This document shows, piece after piece, positions 53,909-63,642 of a DNA stretch of 64,000 nucleotides. Each line of letters starts with the position of its first letter. Position 1 is the first letter of the stretch. Source of the DNA: Paenibacillus roseus (GTDB lineage: Bacteria > Bacillota > Bacilli > Paenibacillales > Paenibacillaceae); the NCBI RefSeq assembly GCF_016424485.1, contig NZ_JAELUP010000072.1, positions 1 to 64,000 of the forward strand, written 5' to 3'. A model generated the notes under the pieces. That model made no database searches and was not told the origin of the DNA. It saw nothing but the letters and a program-made list of their open reading frames with translations. The translations under genes and the position numbers were made by a program.

Positions 53909-55435
53909 TTAGCCCAATTTAATTTCATCCGCTGTATGCTCTATAAAAGGCGGTTTGTCGTCCAAACCAAGCGCCTTTGCCGTGGAAGCATGAATTTCGC
54001 GAATAAGCTCCGGCTTTTTCAACAACTGCACACCATAGGAAGGAATCATTTCTTTTAATTTTGGCTCCCATGCCTTCACATGCTGCGGGAAGCATTTTTG
54101 AATAACTTCAAGCATAACGGAAACAGCCGTTGATGCTCCTGGCGAAGCGCCAAGCAATGCAGCGATCGAGCCATCTGCGGCACTGATAACTTCCGTACCG
54201 AACTGCAGTGTTCCTTTTCCTGCAGCTGTGTCCTTAATAATTTGCACACGCTGACCAGCCACCAGGAGATCCCAATCCTCGCTTTTGGCATTCGGGATAA
54301 ATTCCCGCAAAGCTTCCATACGCTGTTCCTTCGACAACATAACCTGCTTGATCAGGTAGGTGGTAAGAGACATGTTCTTAACACCCGCCGCCATCATCGT
54401 TACGAGATTATGCGGTTTGACCGAGGTGATCAAATCGAACATCGAGCCGGTCTTCAGGAACTTCGGGGTAAAGCCGGCGAATGGTCCGAAGAGCAGAGAT
54501 TCCTTGTTGTCGATGACCCTGGTGTCCAGATGCGGAACCGACATTGGGGGCGCGCCAACTGGAGCTTTGCCGTACACTTTGGCATGATGCTTCGCAACAA
54601 TATCCGGATTCTGGCACACCATGAATAGTCCGCTGACCGGAAATCCTCCGATGCCTTTCCCTTCCGGGATACCGGATTTTTGCAGCAGATGCAGACTTCC
54701 TCCTCCGCCCCCGATAAAGACAAATTTGGCCCGTTGACGTTCTACGGTACCTTGATCCATATTTCGTATTTTTAATTCCCATAAACCTTCGCTGGTCCGT
54801 TTGATATCTTCCACACTATGCTTGAATTTAATACCAACATTTTGGCTCTTCAATTGGTCAAACAGAATGCGCGTTAAAGCGCCAAAATTGACATCCGTCC
54901 CGGATTCAATTCTTGTGGCGGCAATCGGCTCATTCGCGGCCCGGTCCTTCAGCATCAGTGGGATCCATTCCGCAAGTTTGGCCGGATCATCGGAAAACTC
55001 CATACCTTGGAACAACGGATTGCCGGACATCGCTTCAAAGCGTTTCTTCAAAAAGGCTACATCCTTCTCCCCATGAACGAAGCTCATATGAGGTACGGAT
55101 GCGATGAAATCCCGCGGGTTGCGAATCAGCTTGCTGTTAACCAGATAAGACCAGAACTGCCTTGATACCTGGAACTCTTCATTTACCTTGACCGCTTTGC
55201 TGATATCTACCGATCCGTCCGGTTTTTGAACGGTGTAATTCAGTTCACACAATGAAGCGTGACCCGTTCCAGCATTATTCCATTCGTTCGAGCTTTCTTC
55301 GCCTGCTTTGGCAAGCTTCTCATACACTGTAATTTCCCAGTCCGGCACTAATTCTTTCAGTAGCGACCCCAAGGTCGCACTCATGATTCCGGCACCAATC
55401 AAGATAACATCTGCTGTGGTTTGTCTGTTACTCAT
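53909..55435 (-). CDS. mqo: Malate:quinone oxidoreductase
   Basis: 508 residues from the ATG at 55435. FAD motif [19 protein letters not shown] at the start and the Mqo signatures [40 protein letters not shown] and [10 protein letters not shown]. It oxidises malate to oxaloacetate and passes electrons to quinone at the membrane. The ribosome site (AAGGACGG) is moderate; an ATG six codons earlier has none. A promoter and an inverted repeat lie upstream. Confidence 0.95.
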   Translation of the reverse strand: MSNRQTTADVILIGAGIMSATLGSLLKELVPDWEITVYEKLAKAGEESSNEWNNAGTGHASLCELNYTVQKPDGSVDISKAVKVNEEFQVSRQFWSYLVNSKLIRNPRDFIASVPHMSFVHGEKDVAFLKKRFEAMSGNPLFQGMEFSDDPAKLAEWIPLMLKDRAANEPIAATRIESGTDVNFGALTRILFDQLKSQNVGIKFKHSVEDIKRTSEGLWELKIRNMDQGTVERQRAKFVFIGGGGGSLHLLQKSGIPEGKGIGGFPVSGLFMVCQNPDIVAKHHAKVYGKAPVGAPPMSVPHLDTRVIDNKESLLFGPFAGFTPKFLKTGSMFDLITSVKPHNLVTMMAAGVKNMSLTTYLIKQVMLSKEQRMEALREFIPNAKSEDWDLLVAGQRVQIIKDTAAGKGTLQFGTEVISAADGSIAALLGASPGASTAVSVMLEVIQKCFPQHVKAWEPKLKEMIPSYGVQLLKKPELIREIHASTAKALGLDDKPPFIEHTADEIKLG

Positions 55436-55599
55436 GTTTACCGTCCTTACCATGATATTACTTGAAGAAAACCCAGGCGCTCCTGCTTCATCTCCATAGC
55501 AAGTCAGGCTGCAACCTGGTCAAACACCTTTTCTGAACCCATTGAAACCTGATCTTTGTATATATCATTATGATTTTTGAAAATAAAAAACTATCTTCT

Positions 55600-55628
55600 A
55601 TTATATGATAGTTAAATGTGATTTGAAA
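55600..55628 (-). promoter_or_regulatory. SigA promoter of mqo
   Basis: TTTCAA (complement of 55623-55628), 17 bases, then a perfect TATAAT (complement of 55600-55605). It gives a long leader of about 155 bases before the mqo start codon. Confidence 0.55.
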
Positions 55629-55641
55629 GGAGGTAAATATA

Positions 55642-55698
55642 GTGATAACAAACTGTTATCAGGCAGAGCTCAAAAGTTCTAATCAAAAGCTTGCATAG
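55642..55698 (+). CDS. Possible 18-residue peptide gene divergent from mqo
   Basis: A perfect AAAGGAGGT (55626-55634) stands seven bases before a GTG that opens an 18-codon frame (MITNCYQAELKSSNQKLA). The ribosome site is as good as any in the window. The frame lies in the mqo upstream region and overlaps an inverted repeat, so the match could be chance. No homologue is known to me. Confidence 0.3.
   Translation: MITNCYQAELKSSNQKLA
55643..55661. promoter_or_regulatory. 8-bp inverted repeat upstream of the mqo promoter
   Basis: TGATAACA (55643-55650) and TGTTATCA (55654-55661) are perfect inverted arms around AAC. The centre lies about 60 bases upstream of the predicted mqo start point, a usual place for an activator. 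The binding protein is unknown. Confidence 0.4.
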
Positions 55699-55714
55699 CA
55701 CTTCAAATACCCAA

Positions 55715-56131
55715 TCACGCAATTGGCACATAAATTTTCACCATCGCCTCCGCATCATTTGAAGCCTGGAAAGACCCGTCATAGTATTCGAAATCAAAAC
55801 CGCCGACCAATGGAATCGGATTTCTCGTAAACCACGTTCCGTATATGTATCGATATGTAAGAGGCAATTTTTCCACCTCTCCCTTATGCCAGAAAACCTG
55901 ATATTTCCCTCCGGGAATATGAAAGCGTTGTTCCGGCAGCTTGGACAGGTCAGCTGCCGTCACTGGGCCGTCAAGCCCGCTGTCCGCCGCATCGTTCGAT
56001 GGCTTCGCATCATTGGTCGAACCTTCTGCCTTGCCCGAATTGCCAGCCGTTTCCGCACTGCCCGCATTATTGTTCGCCTGATTATTAGCAGAGCACCCGG
56101 CCAATATGACAGCAAGAGCAATCATACACAC
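55715..56131 (-). CDS. Lipoprotein of unknown function, start apparently frameshifted
   Basis: 138 codons as drawn, beginning GTG-TGT-ATG. A lipobox ILAGC leads to a mature protein rich in Asn, Ala, Gly and Ser, then a folded part (EQRFHIPGGKYQVFWHKGEV, YRYIYGTWFTRNPIP). The drawn start has no ribosome site. A proper start, GTG at 56159 with AAGGGTG upstream, is in another frame; a run of six A on the minus strand (complement of 56151-56156) separates them. With five A the two would join into a normal signal peptide (MKNSTYIATVC then MIALAVILAGC). So this may be a pseudogene, a phase-variable gene, or a sequence error. Function unknown. Confidence 0.65.
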   Translation of the reverse strand: MCMIALAVILAGCSANNQANNNAGSAETAGNSGKAEGSTNDAKPSNDAADSGLDGPVTAADLSKLPEQRFHIPGGKYQVFWHKGEVEKLPLTYRYIYGTWFTRNPIPLVGGFDFEYYDGSFQASNDAEAMVKIYVPIA

Positions 56132-56258
56132 AGTTGCTATGTAAGTTGAATTTTTTCACATTAATCACCCTTATCCTTAGAAATAAAAATAATGCAATAA
56201 TTCCAATAAAATAAGTTGGTATTGCAGATGGAAAAGTAGATAATTCTTATATTATAAG

Positions 56259-56298
56259 GAAAAGACCCCCGCAGCCGAATACCGGCTACGGAGGCCCT
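56259..56298 (-). terminator. Terminator of the GH3 gene
   Basis: On the minus strand GGCCTCCGTAGCC pairs with GGCTGCGGGGGTC around a 7-base loop and is followed by TTTT (complements of 56284-56296 and 56264-56276). It starts 18 bases after the stop codon. Confidence 0.8.
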
Positions 56299-56314
56299 TC
56301 CCATTCAGTTATTT

Positions 56315-59300
56315 TTACGTTTCATCTGCGTTTGCTGCAGGAGTTGTTACACGCTCATAATACTGCAACACCTTGTAGACAATGACCGCTGCTTCCGCCC
56401 TGGATGCCGGTGCTGTCGGATCGATCGTTCCGTCGGCACGGCCGTTCAGAATGCCAAGTGTCTTGAAAGCATAAATCGCATCTTTGGCATAGCCAGCGAT
56501 AGCGGCATCGTCAGGGAAAATGTCTCCGCTTGCTTCCGGCAGCGGAACATTGCGTTTCTTGAGCGCATTGAACAGCATGACAGCCAATCCCTGGCGGGTG
56601 ATGCTATGATTCGGTGCGAACAGATCGCCGCCGATTCCTTGAATCAGCCCGTTCGCCGTGCCGATATCGATGGCATTTTTATACCATGCGTTGTCGGCGA
56701 TATCGGTAAATGACTTGCTGCCTTGCGTTGTGCTAAATTCGAAGCTTCTCACTACGATCGAGATAAACTCCGCCCGCGTAATTTGTCCTTTCGGGTCGAA
56801 GCTGCCATCCGTGCGACCGTTAAAGATATGTTGCTCCGACAAGCTGGCAATCGCCTGCTGCGCCCAGTTAGGAATAGCAACCGCATCCTTGAACTTGGCT
56901 GCAAGTTCTTCTTTGATTTGCTCCGGCGACTTCACTTCCGTCCCAGGAGTGTTGCCACCAGATTGGGAAGGTCCAGGCGCGCCCGGAAGCTTCGGTGTCG
57001 AAGGCTTATCTGGTTTTTCCGGATTTTCTGGCTTTTCCGGTGCAGTTGGTGGTTGCGAAGGCGGTACCCAGCCGCCCGAACTGGACGCTCTCACAGTTAC
57101 TGCAATTTCCGCTTTCAGCCCTTGCGGATTCGCAATGCCTTCTTCCAGAACCAGCGCGCCATAGAGCGTATACTTTCCGGCAACATTCCTGCTGTATCCC
57201 GCATTGCTCCAGTTGACTGCGAGTTGCTTCGTTTCATTGTTATCCAGCGTTACATTGACTTTGGCTGGCAGCCCGATGCGGTCGAATGCCGTGCCGTAGT
57301 CCACGGTTTTACCTGTTAGCTGCTGCACTGTTCTAACGTTGCTATCGCTGCTCGGCTCAGGCTGGACAACAATTGTAATTTGAGCGTACAAGTCGCTCGT
57401 ATTGCTCAATCCTTCAACGACAAGGAGCGTTCCCTTGAGCGTATACTCGCCTGCAATATTGCCGTTGTAATTGCCTGTATTCCAGTTGACCGCAAGCTCT
57501 TGCGATTGCTCATTAGCCAGTGTTACCCCGACTTTCGCAGGCAGATCCAGTTGCTTAAAGGCAGTGCCGAACGCTACGCTCTTGCCTTCAAGCTCCGACA
57601 CCGCAACGATGTTAATCGGCTCGGCGCCTTCAGGAAGTACATGAATGACAATCGATGCGCGCAAGCCGTCCGGATTGATGACTTTCTCAAGCTCGCCCAG
57701 ATCGCCTTGCAGCGTGTAGCTTCCCGCTTCATTGGCCTTGTAGCCTTCCTCACTCCATGTTACAGGCGCCTGTACCGTCCTGCCGTCGGACAAGGTGACC
57801 GCTACTTGCGAAGGCAGCGCCAGCTCGGCAAAGCTTGTGCCTTGCACAACGCTCTGGGCGCTAAGCGTTTCAACGCTTCTGATTTCTGCCAGCACTTCCG
57901 GCAATACCGTCACTGCGATGGCAGGCTGCAGCGCTTGCGGATTGAGCACGCGATCTTGCAACGTTAGCGTTCCTTGAATCGTGTACGTCCCGGCTTGATC
58001 AGCCACATACCCCGCACTGCTCCAGGCAACCGCCAGAGCGACCGTTTCCCCGTTGTTTAACGTTGCCGTAACGGTAGAAGGCAATTGCAACGTTCCAAAT
58101 ACGGTGCCGTATTCCACCGATACTGGATCGAACGACTCCAGCGCCGTGATGTTGTGCTTGACTTCAACCCAGTACGCATAGAACGTCTGATTGCTGCCAA
58201 TGACGGTTTCTGCGTTAATCGCTTCGCCACTGCCTTCACGATTGGCAAACCATCCGCCGAAGGTGTAGCCTTGGCGAACAGGCTGTTCCAGTCGATTTCC
58301 AATCGCCGTATCCTTCACATGCTCGATAACGTTCGGAGCAGGCGATCCCGCATAATTCAGATCGAATGTGACATCCACATAGTCAGGCAATGTCCGGTCA
58401 TAGATCAAGTCAATATATTGCAAATTGGCGTTGGTGTTATTAAAGCGCAAGTAAACGTTTTTGGTCCCTTTAGCCAGCTTGCTATTGATAAAGTTCATCT
58501 CATTGCCTGAATAGCTTTGAATAAAGTTCGGAGTATACAAAATTTGCTTCGTGCTGGCATACCCGTACTGGGTCCACGTAGCTCCCGTCCGCTGCACAAC
58601 GTTGATGCTCGCCAGTTCCTCGCCATATATGAAGGAACCACCGCTGTACGCGTTCTGATATTTTTTGCCGCCTTGTGTCGTGGCACGTTTTACCGGACTG
58701 CCTGTATTGTCAGCCTCCGTATAGAACGTGAAGTACGGTTGCGCTGCCGCTTGTCTTGAGTAGGACACCTTAATTTCGACAAGCTTGTTCAAGTCGATTT
58801 GGCCGAGATAAACCAGGTCATTGTTCGTGACATAGCTCATGGCATCCGTTCCCGATTCGAACCTGAAGTCGTTGCTCGCCGCAAAGATCCACGGCGCATC
58901 AAATGTCTGGATACGAATGCCGTTGCCGTTCTCGATAGGCGTCGATGTAGCCGGCACATTTATCGGCAGATTGAAGCGATTAAGATCCTCTTTCGCTGCC
59001 TGCAACTCGGCAATCGCTTCGGCGATGACCTCCGTGTTGAGCGGCTCGTTCTCAACGAGCTTGATGTTGGCCAACACGCTGCGGAAACGCTCCTTCTTAT
59101 AGGCGCTATATTGGTTCAGATTAATCTGCTCCGCTTCCCTGATCGCCGCCTTAAGGGCACTTGTATCGACATTTTGCTCATGCAACTGGAATTTCAGCCA
59201 GTTCAAGTCGATGCCTGAGCTTTCAAATACGATGCGCAATTGCTGGGGCCCTGTCGCAAGCTGAACATTATCGAGCGCGAATGTGGTCCACTGTCCTTTT

Positions 59301-62300
59301 GTCGTCGTGATGTCGAACGTACCGACATGCTTGTCGCCAGCGTAAACGCCGAAGGACATTTGCGCGACTTCACTTTGGCTGGAACGCAGACGAGCCGAGA
59401 GTTTGTAAAGGCCGGCATGCGCGACATCGATATTGTAAGCGACTGCCTCTCCCTTGTTGTTGTTTGTGTAGCAGAGGCCGCCTCCCGTATCATTGCAAGT
59501 TGCCGGTGTGATCGCTTTTGTAATAAAAGTAGTTTCAGTTTCCGCCGCCTTAAGCGTTGTGTTCTTGCCAATTGCCTTAACAGCGGATTTCACATCGGTA
59601 TTGAAACGGACGTAGTCAAAGTCAGCATAGAACATAGTCGCATTGGCGATACTGCCGTTCGAGGCCAGCAAGCCGAATTTGGGTTTGCTATAATCGGCTG
59701 TTGTACTGCCTACGGAAATAAAGTTTTGGCCATCTGCGCTGACGTAGCCGGTATAAATACTGCCTACCTTCTTCAGGCGCAAGTAGATTTCCGTTTTTTC
59801 GCCGAATATTGATTGCCGTTGGTCGGCCGTCAATTGCCCGATCACGACCGGTTCGGCGCTTCCGGTTTCCTTCACCATGCCGATAATCCGGTTCGTACTG
59901 AATTCATACTTGACCCAAACGTAATTGTCATTGTCCTGCGAAGCGGTAATGCCGATACCGTTATAGTTCTGATTCGGCGCCTTGTTCATATTGACTCTTA
60001 CTGTAGCTTCCCAGTTGCCGAACGCTTCCTGCTGGAAGTAGTTTTTCAGATCGGCGTGATCTCTCCAGAAGTCGCCTCGCTCGGCAGTAATCCGCAGCGA
60101 GCCGCGAGCCGGATCAAGCGACCAGTTGGCTTTGTTCTCGCCATTGGTTGCCGTGTCCGTATTGATTGTCCAGAAACTGCTGAGGGTCGCGCTGTCAAAC
60201 TCATCGGATTGCGGCAATTTACCGAATTGGACGACGTAAGTATTCGCTTGATCCTGGCTAACCGCTCTGATCGTTACTTTGCGATTGGCCTGGTCAACTA
60301 CAGTCGACGCCGTGACTCCCTCGTTCGTTGTGAACGTCACGTTCGGCAAAGTGCTGAGATCGGTGAGGGCCACCTCATAGTTGAATTTTGTTTCCCAGAA
60401 TCCTTCGATCGGGCTGCCGTTAATGTAAATGTTTTTCAGCAACGCATAGGTCGGATTGTCAAAGATCGGCTCCAGCCCCTCCTCGGAACTGAAGATAACT
60501 TTATAGATCCGCTTCTCGCCGCCGGCTGTAACGGTAATAACGGCTGCCGGACGTTCTGCTGTTGCCTGGACCACCTGTACTTGCTCGTTTGTCCCAGCAA
60601 TTCCTTGAACCGTCGGATAAGCGCCGCCCTGTTCCACTGTGCCAAACGCTTTGTAATCCAGCTTCAGCGCGTTGAACGTTTTGATCCGCTTGCCGCCGAC
60701 AGTAATGCCGCTAAGCTTGGGATCGCCAAGCTTGACAGTTTCTACTCTGAACCATGCTTTTCCAGGCTCATAATTAACCTTGTACTCAATGTTGGCCGTT
60801 CTGGCGAAAGCAGGGGACAAGATGAGAAATTTCGCGATATTTTTGGCGGAGCGCTGCAATTCGCCCAATGTCAATTGGCCGCTGTCCAGCGCGCTGATCG
60901 TATTAAAGACCGCATTTCCCCTGTTTTTGTGCGTCGCCGCATTGTTGTGCGGAATGACCATATACAAATCATTCTGCGCGCGAACCATCGCCTTGCCGTT
61001 CGTTTCATTGTACTTGCTTCCTGCAGCGTTGTAGAAGCCCTGGTCTTCACTCAGCTTCGCCCACCAGTCGGTCATGACGATGCCGTCAAAGCCCCACTCG
61101 CCACGTAAAATTGTCGTATTCAGATCATAGTTGGTGGCTGCCCATGTGCCGTTAACCGGACCATAGGAAGTCATAATGGCGCGCGCCTTGCCCGTTTTGA
61201 TCGCCATTTCATAGCCTTTTAAGTAAATTTCGCGCAGCGCTCTCTCCGATACGAGCGCATTGACTTCATGCCGCGCCCCCTCCTGATTGTTCGCCGTGAA
61301 ATGTTTGATCGTGGGAGCGGTTCCATTCTTCTGCAGGCCGATTGTCTGCGCCGTTGCCATCGCTCCCGTGAGCAGCGGATCTTCGGAGAAATATTCGAAA
61401 TTACGACCGTTCAGCGGATTGCGATGAATGTTCACGCCTGGTCCGAGCAACGTGTCGATCTGGTTCAAAAGCATCTCCTTGCCCAGCAAGTCGAACAAAC
61501 GTTCATTCAGTTCAAGATTCCACGTAGACGCCAGCATCGTGCCGTTCGGAATGCTTGTTGCCCGCTCTGCATTTGTTTCCATCCGAATGCCGGACGGACC
61601 GTCTGCAGCGCTGTCAATCGGCAAGCCGAACGCGAGCAGAGGATTCGTCACGCCGCCGAATGCTGCCGCCGTACCGGCCGTAACTTTCGGACTCGACATC
61701 CCTTCGCCTAGAATGATGGCGCCAAGATCATTGTTAGTAAACTGGGCGATGAACGCATCCATCGTCACTCTGCCGTTGTAGACATCAATCAATTTGTAGC
61801 CTTTGTTTTCCGTGCGCTCGATCGGCGCCGGCAGGTTCTGCTGAATGCGGCTGTTCAGATCAATTTGGCGCAAAGGTACGCTCTCATTCGTCTGAACGTA
61901 TGTGCCGTCCTGATTGCGGTCGCCAGGCTTTATACGCTGGAATGCCTTGGTCGGCGCAAGCGCTTCTTGCAGCTGTTTGACTACTTTCAGTTCGCTTACT
62001 GTGTAAGTACCTTTTTTTGCTGCGCTTCTAACATTGTTGCCCACGTAAATCTGGTAATCGCCTGCTTCCAATACATAGGCAGATCGATTGCCGGTCACGC
62101 CGCTGTCATCATAAGAAGCCATGTCTGCAATGTCAAAAGTTAATGTAATCGCTTGCGATTGGTTGGGCTGCAAAATCCCAGTTTTAGCAAAAGCGGCCAG
62201 TTCTTTCACAGGCTTGCCCAGTCTTCCTTGCGGGGCGCCGTAGTAGATTTGGACAACCTCTTTGCCTTCCACTCTTCCGGTATTTTTCACAGTGACGTTA

Positions 62301-63325
62301 ACTTTGATTTCCTTTTGTCCGATTTCCACTCCGTTCGTAGTGATCTCGAAGTCGGTATAAGACAGTCCGAATCCGAACGGATAAAGCACCTTCTGCGGCG
62401 CAAACGTTTCGAAATAGCGATAGCCTACATAGATATCCTCGGCATAGGCGTTCTCCGTCTTGCTGCCAAAATTAGCTGTGGAGGGGTAATCAGCCAACGT
62501 TTGAGCAATCGTATCGCTCAACTTGCCGCTTGGCGTGACGTCGCCCGTAAGCACATCCGCTACCGCGCTGCCGCCTTCCATCCCGCCTTGCCAAGCATAC
62601 ACGATCGCCGCTTTCGGGTAGTTTTTCGCCCATGACATGTCGATGACGTTAGCCACATTAAGCACGATTGCGACGCGTTCGAAGCCGGCATAGACCCGGT
62701 TAAGCATATCCACTTCAATATCTGTCAGTTGATATGCTCCCTTGGTGTCCGTATTGTCCCGGTCCTCGCCGGCTGTTCGGCCGATAATGACGATGGCGGT
62801 ATCCGACTTCTGCTTCGCCTGATTAATGATCACATCGGTTAATGGCATCTCTGCCTGCGACCATGGTTCAGCTGCCCAACCGCCTCCGCCGTTGTTGAAC
62901 GGATTCAACTTGATCCAGTCGGCATACACTTTGGCCAGATCTTCGTTGACGTTGATGCTCGGGTTGTTGCGGATACCCTCAAGTATGCCGTTAACGTATT
63001 CCACACGCACGGCTCCGCCTGAGCCGGTACCCGATTTGTAATAATGGGCTTGAATGCGCCCGAATACTGCAACATTCTCGCTTTTGTTGATCGGCAACAC
63101 TTTGCCGATCGTATTCACCTCTGCTCCGCCCTTCGTATAGCCAGGGTTTTGCAGCAATACGATTCCTTCTGAAGCCGCCTGGCGCGCAACATCGGAAAGA
63201 CCCGGGTATACTTGCGCCGAAGCTTTCTCAATCCCCCCTATGGGAGCGAAAATCGACCCTGCAAGAGCAACGGTCAGCATCAATTGCAGCAGACGTTTAG
63301 CCGCTTTCTTCCTCGTACTTTTCAT
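56315..63325 (-). CDS. Giant secreted, SLH-anchored GH3 glycoside hydrolase with permuted domain order
   Basis: 2336 residues. A signal peptide (~1-38) ends near KASAQ. GH3 domains are in reversed order: first the alpha/beta sandwich (~45-320) with Glu187 in TAGEDRDN as likely acid/base, a fibronectin-III-like domain (~345-460), then the TIM-like barrel (~530-870) with nucleophile Asp753 in GIVMTDWW and IKHFTANNQEGAR. Two small beta domains follow (~860-1030). Next are a DUF1349/laminin-G-like domain (~1037-1242), a CBM6-like domain (~1245-1382), a FIVAR-like helical segment (~1385-1447), another CBM-like domain (~1455-1645), an InlB B-repeat (~1650-1718), four Big_4-type Ig repeats (~1725-2078), a Pro-rich linker and three SLH domains (~2145-2325) that bind the cell wall. 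It should cleave a beta-linked plant or microbial glycan at the cell surface. AAGGAAGGTGG precedes the ATG. Confidence 0.93.
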   Translation of the reverse strand: MKSTRKKAAKRLLQLMLTVALAGSIFAPIGGIEKASAQVYPGLSDVARQAASEGIVLLQNPGYTKGGAEVNTIGKVLPINKSENVAVFGRIQAHYYKSGTGSGGAVRVEYVNGILEGIRNNPSINVNEDLAKVYADWIKLNPFNNGGGGWAAEPWSQAEMPLTDVIINQAKQKSDTAIVIIGRTAGEDRDNTDTKGAYQLTDIEVDMLNRVYAGFERVAIVLNVANVIDMSWAKNYPKAAIVYAWQGGMEGGSAVADVLTGDVTPSGKLSDTIAQTLADYPSTANFGSKTENAYAEDIYVGYRYFETFAPQKVLYPFGFGLSYTDFEITTNGVEIGQKEIKVNVTVKNTGRVEGKEVVQIYYGAPQGRLGKPVKELAAFAKTGILQPNQSQAITLTFDIADMASYDDSGVTGNRSAYVLEAGDYQIYVGNNVRSAAKKGTYTVSELKVVKQLQEALAPTKAFQRIKPGDRNQDGTYVQTNESVPLRQIDLNSRIQQNLPAPIERTENKGYKLIDVYNGRVTMDAFIAQFTNNDLGAIILGEGMSSPKVTAGTAAAFGGVTNPLLAFGLPIDSAADGPSGIRMETNAERATSIPNGTMLASTWNLELNERLFDLLGKEMLLNQIDTLLGPGVNIHRNPLNGRNFEYFSEDPLLTGAMATAQTIGLQKNGTAPTIKHFTANNQEGARHEVNALVSERALREIYLKGYEMAIKTGKARAIMTSYGPVNGTWAATNYDLNTTILRGEWGFDGIVMTDWWAKLSEDQGFYNAAGSKYNETNGKAMVRAQNDLYMVIPHNNAATHKNRGNAVFNTISALDSGQLTLGELQRSAKNIAKFLILSPAFARTANIEYKVNYEPGKAWFRVETVKLGDPKLSGITVGGKRIKTFNALKLDYKAFGTVEQGGAYPTVQGIAGTNEQVQVVQATAERPAAVITVTAGGEKRIYKVIFSSEEGLEPIFDNPTYALLKNIYINGSPIEGFWETKFNYEVALTDLSTLPNVTFTTNEGVTASTVVDQANRKVTIRAVSQDQANTYVVQFGKLPQSDEFDSATLSSFWTINTDTATNGENKANWSLDPARGSLRITAERGDFWRDHADLKNYFQQEAFGNWEATVRVNMNKAPNQNYNGIGITASQDNDNYVWVKYEFSTNRIIGMVKETGSAEPVVIGQLTADQRQSIFGEKTEIYLRLKKVGSIYTGYVSADGQNFISVGSTTADYSKPKFGLLASNGSIANATMFYADFDYVRFNTDVKSAVKAIGKNTTLKAAETETTFITKAITPATCNDTGGGLCYTNNNKGEAVAYNIDVAHAGLYKLSARLRSSQSEVAQMSFGVYAGDKHVGTFDITTTKGQWTTFALDNVQLATGPQQLRIVFESSGIDLNWLKFQLHEQNVDTSALKAAIREAEQINLNQYSAYKKERFRSVLANIKLVENEPLNTEVIAEAIAELQAAKEDLNRFNLPINVPATSTPIENGNGIRIQTFDAPWIFAASNDFRFESGTDAMSYVTNNDLVYLGQIDLNKLVEIKVSYSRQAAAQPYFTFYTEADNTGSPVKRATTQGGKKYQNAYSGGSFIYGEELASINVVQRTGATWTQYGYASTKQILYTPNFIQSYSGNEMNFINSKLAKGTKNVYLRFNNTNANLQYIDLIYDRTLPDYVDVTFDLNYAGSPAPNVIEHVKDTAIGNRLEQPVRQGYTFGGWFANREGSGEAINAETVIGSNQTFYAYWVEVKHNITALESFDPVSVEYGTVFGTLQLPSTVTATLNNGETVALAVAWSSAGYVADQAGTYTIQGTLTLQDRVLNPQALQPAIAVTVLPEVLAEIRSVETLSAQSVVQGTSFAELALPSQVAVTLSDGRTVQAPVTWSEEGYKANEAGSYTLQGDLGELEKVINPDGLRASIVIHVLPEGAEPINIVAVSELEGKSVAFGTAFKQLDLPAKVGVTLANEQSQELAVNWNTGNYNGNIAGEYTLKGTLLVVEGLSNTSDLYAQITIVVQPEPSSDSNVRTVQQLTGKTVDYGTAFDRIGLPAKVNVTLDNNETKQLAVNWSNAGYSRNVAGKYTLYGALVLEEGIANPQGLKAEIAVTVRASSSGGWVPPSQPPTAPEKPENPEKPDKPSTPKLPGAPGPSQSGGNTPGTEVKSPEQIKEELAAKFKDAVAIPNWAQQAIASLSEQHIFNGRTDGSFDPKGQITRAEFISIVVRSFEFSTTQGSKSFTDIADNAWYKNAIDIGTANGLIQGIGGDLFAPNHSITRQGLAVMLFNALKKRNVPLPEASGDIFPDDAAIAGYAKDAIYAFKTLGILNGRADGTIDPTAPASRAEAAVIVYKVLQYYERVTTPAANADET

Positions 63326-63356
63326 TGACTACCACCTTCCTTAACGAGATACTTCC

Positions 63357-63374
63357 TGCATCGATTACGATGCA
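63357..63374. promoter_or_regulatory. Small inverted repeat in the GH3 leader
   Basis: TGCATCG (63357-63363) and CGATGCA (63368-63374) are perfect arms around ATTA, about 30 bases before the GH3 start codon. It may be an mRNA hairpin near the ribosome site or an operator. A further stem (CTCGTG..CACGAG near 63432-63448) lies upstream in the same leader. Confidence 0.35.
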
Positions 63375-63498
63375 ACAAGTCGTGCAGGAGTGAACCGCAA
63401 TGCTGCATCCAAGGTGCAAGCAGTCCGCTCGTGTCAAGCACGAGCAGTCTCCCCCTATCCGCATAGCGATTGAGTTCCCCCTAATACTATTACTTGAC

Positions 63499-63543
63499 AG
63501 AAAGCGCTAGAATAGAGAATCCTCGTATATTCCTTGAATATAC
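63499..63543. promoter_or_regulatory. Candidate cre-like site and 19-bp palindrome upstream of the GH3 gene
   Basis: AGAAAGCGCTAG (63499-63510) keeps the GAAAGCGCT core of CcpA cre sites but is imperfect at the edges. Next to it GTATATTC (63525-63532) and GAATATAC (63536-63543) form a perfect palindrome around CTT. A weak promoter (TTCTAG, 17 bases, TAGTAT on the minus strand) overlaps the first. Together they suggest carbon catabolite repression and substrate-specific control of the glycosidase gene. Confidence 0.4.
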
Positions 63544-63578
63544 TCATCTATCAGCGCATCCCGATAGTAAACTTCAAG

Positions 63579-63621
63579 AAAGGCTGCAGCCGCCTTTGTG
63601 AGGCTTATGCTGCAGCTTCTC
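63579..63621 (-). terminator. Terminator of the sugar permease gene
   Basis: GCTGCAGC occurs in both arms (around 63586-63594 and 63610-63618) with additional pairs at AAGCC/GGC, followed on the minus strand by TTTCTT. It begins about 22 bases after the permease stop and separates it from the GH3 gene. Confidence 0.6.
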
Positions 63622-63642
63622 GCTTCAACTGTTTTAGCAATA

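Noticed and set aside
53650..53922. 90-codon plus-strand frame with a hydrophobic start
   Set aside because: No ribosome site; it passes through the 45-base hairpin and ends inside the mqo coding end on the other strand.
58799..61108. Long plus-strand frames opposite the GH3 gene
   Set aside because: Mirror frames of the high-GC coding strand, no family resemblance.
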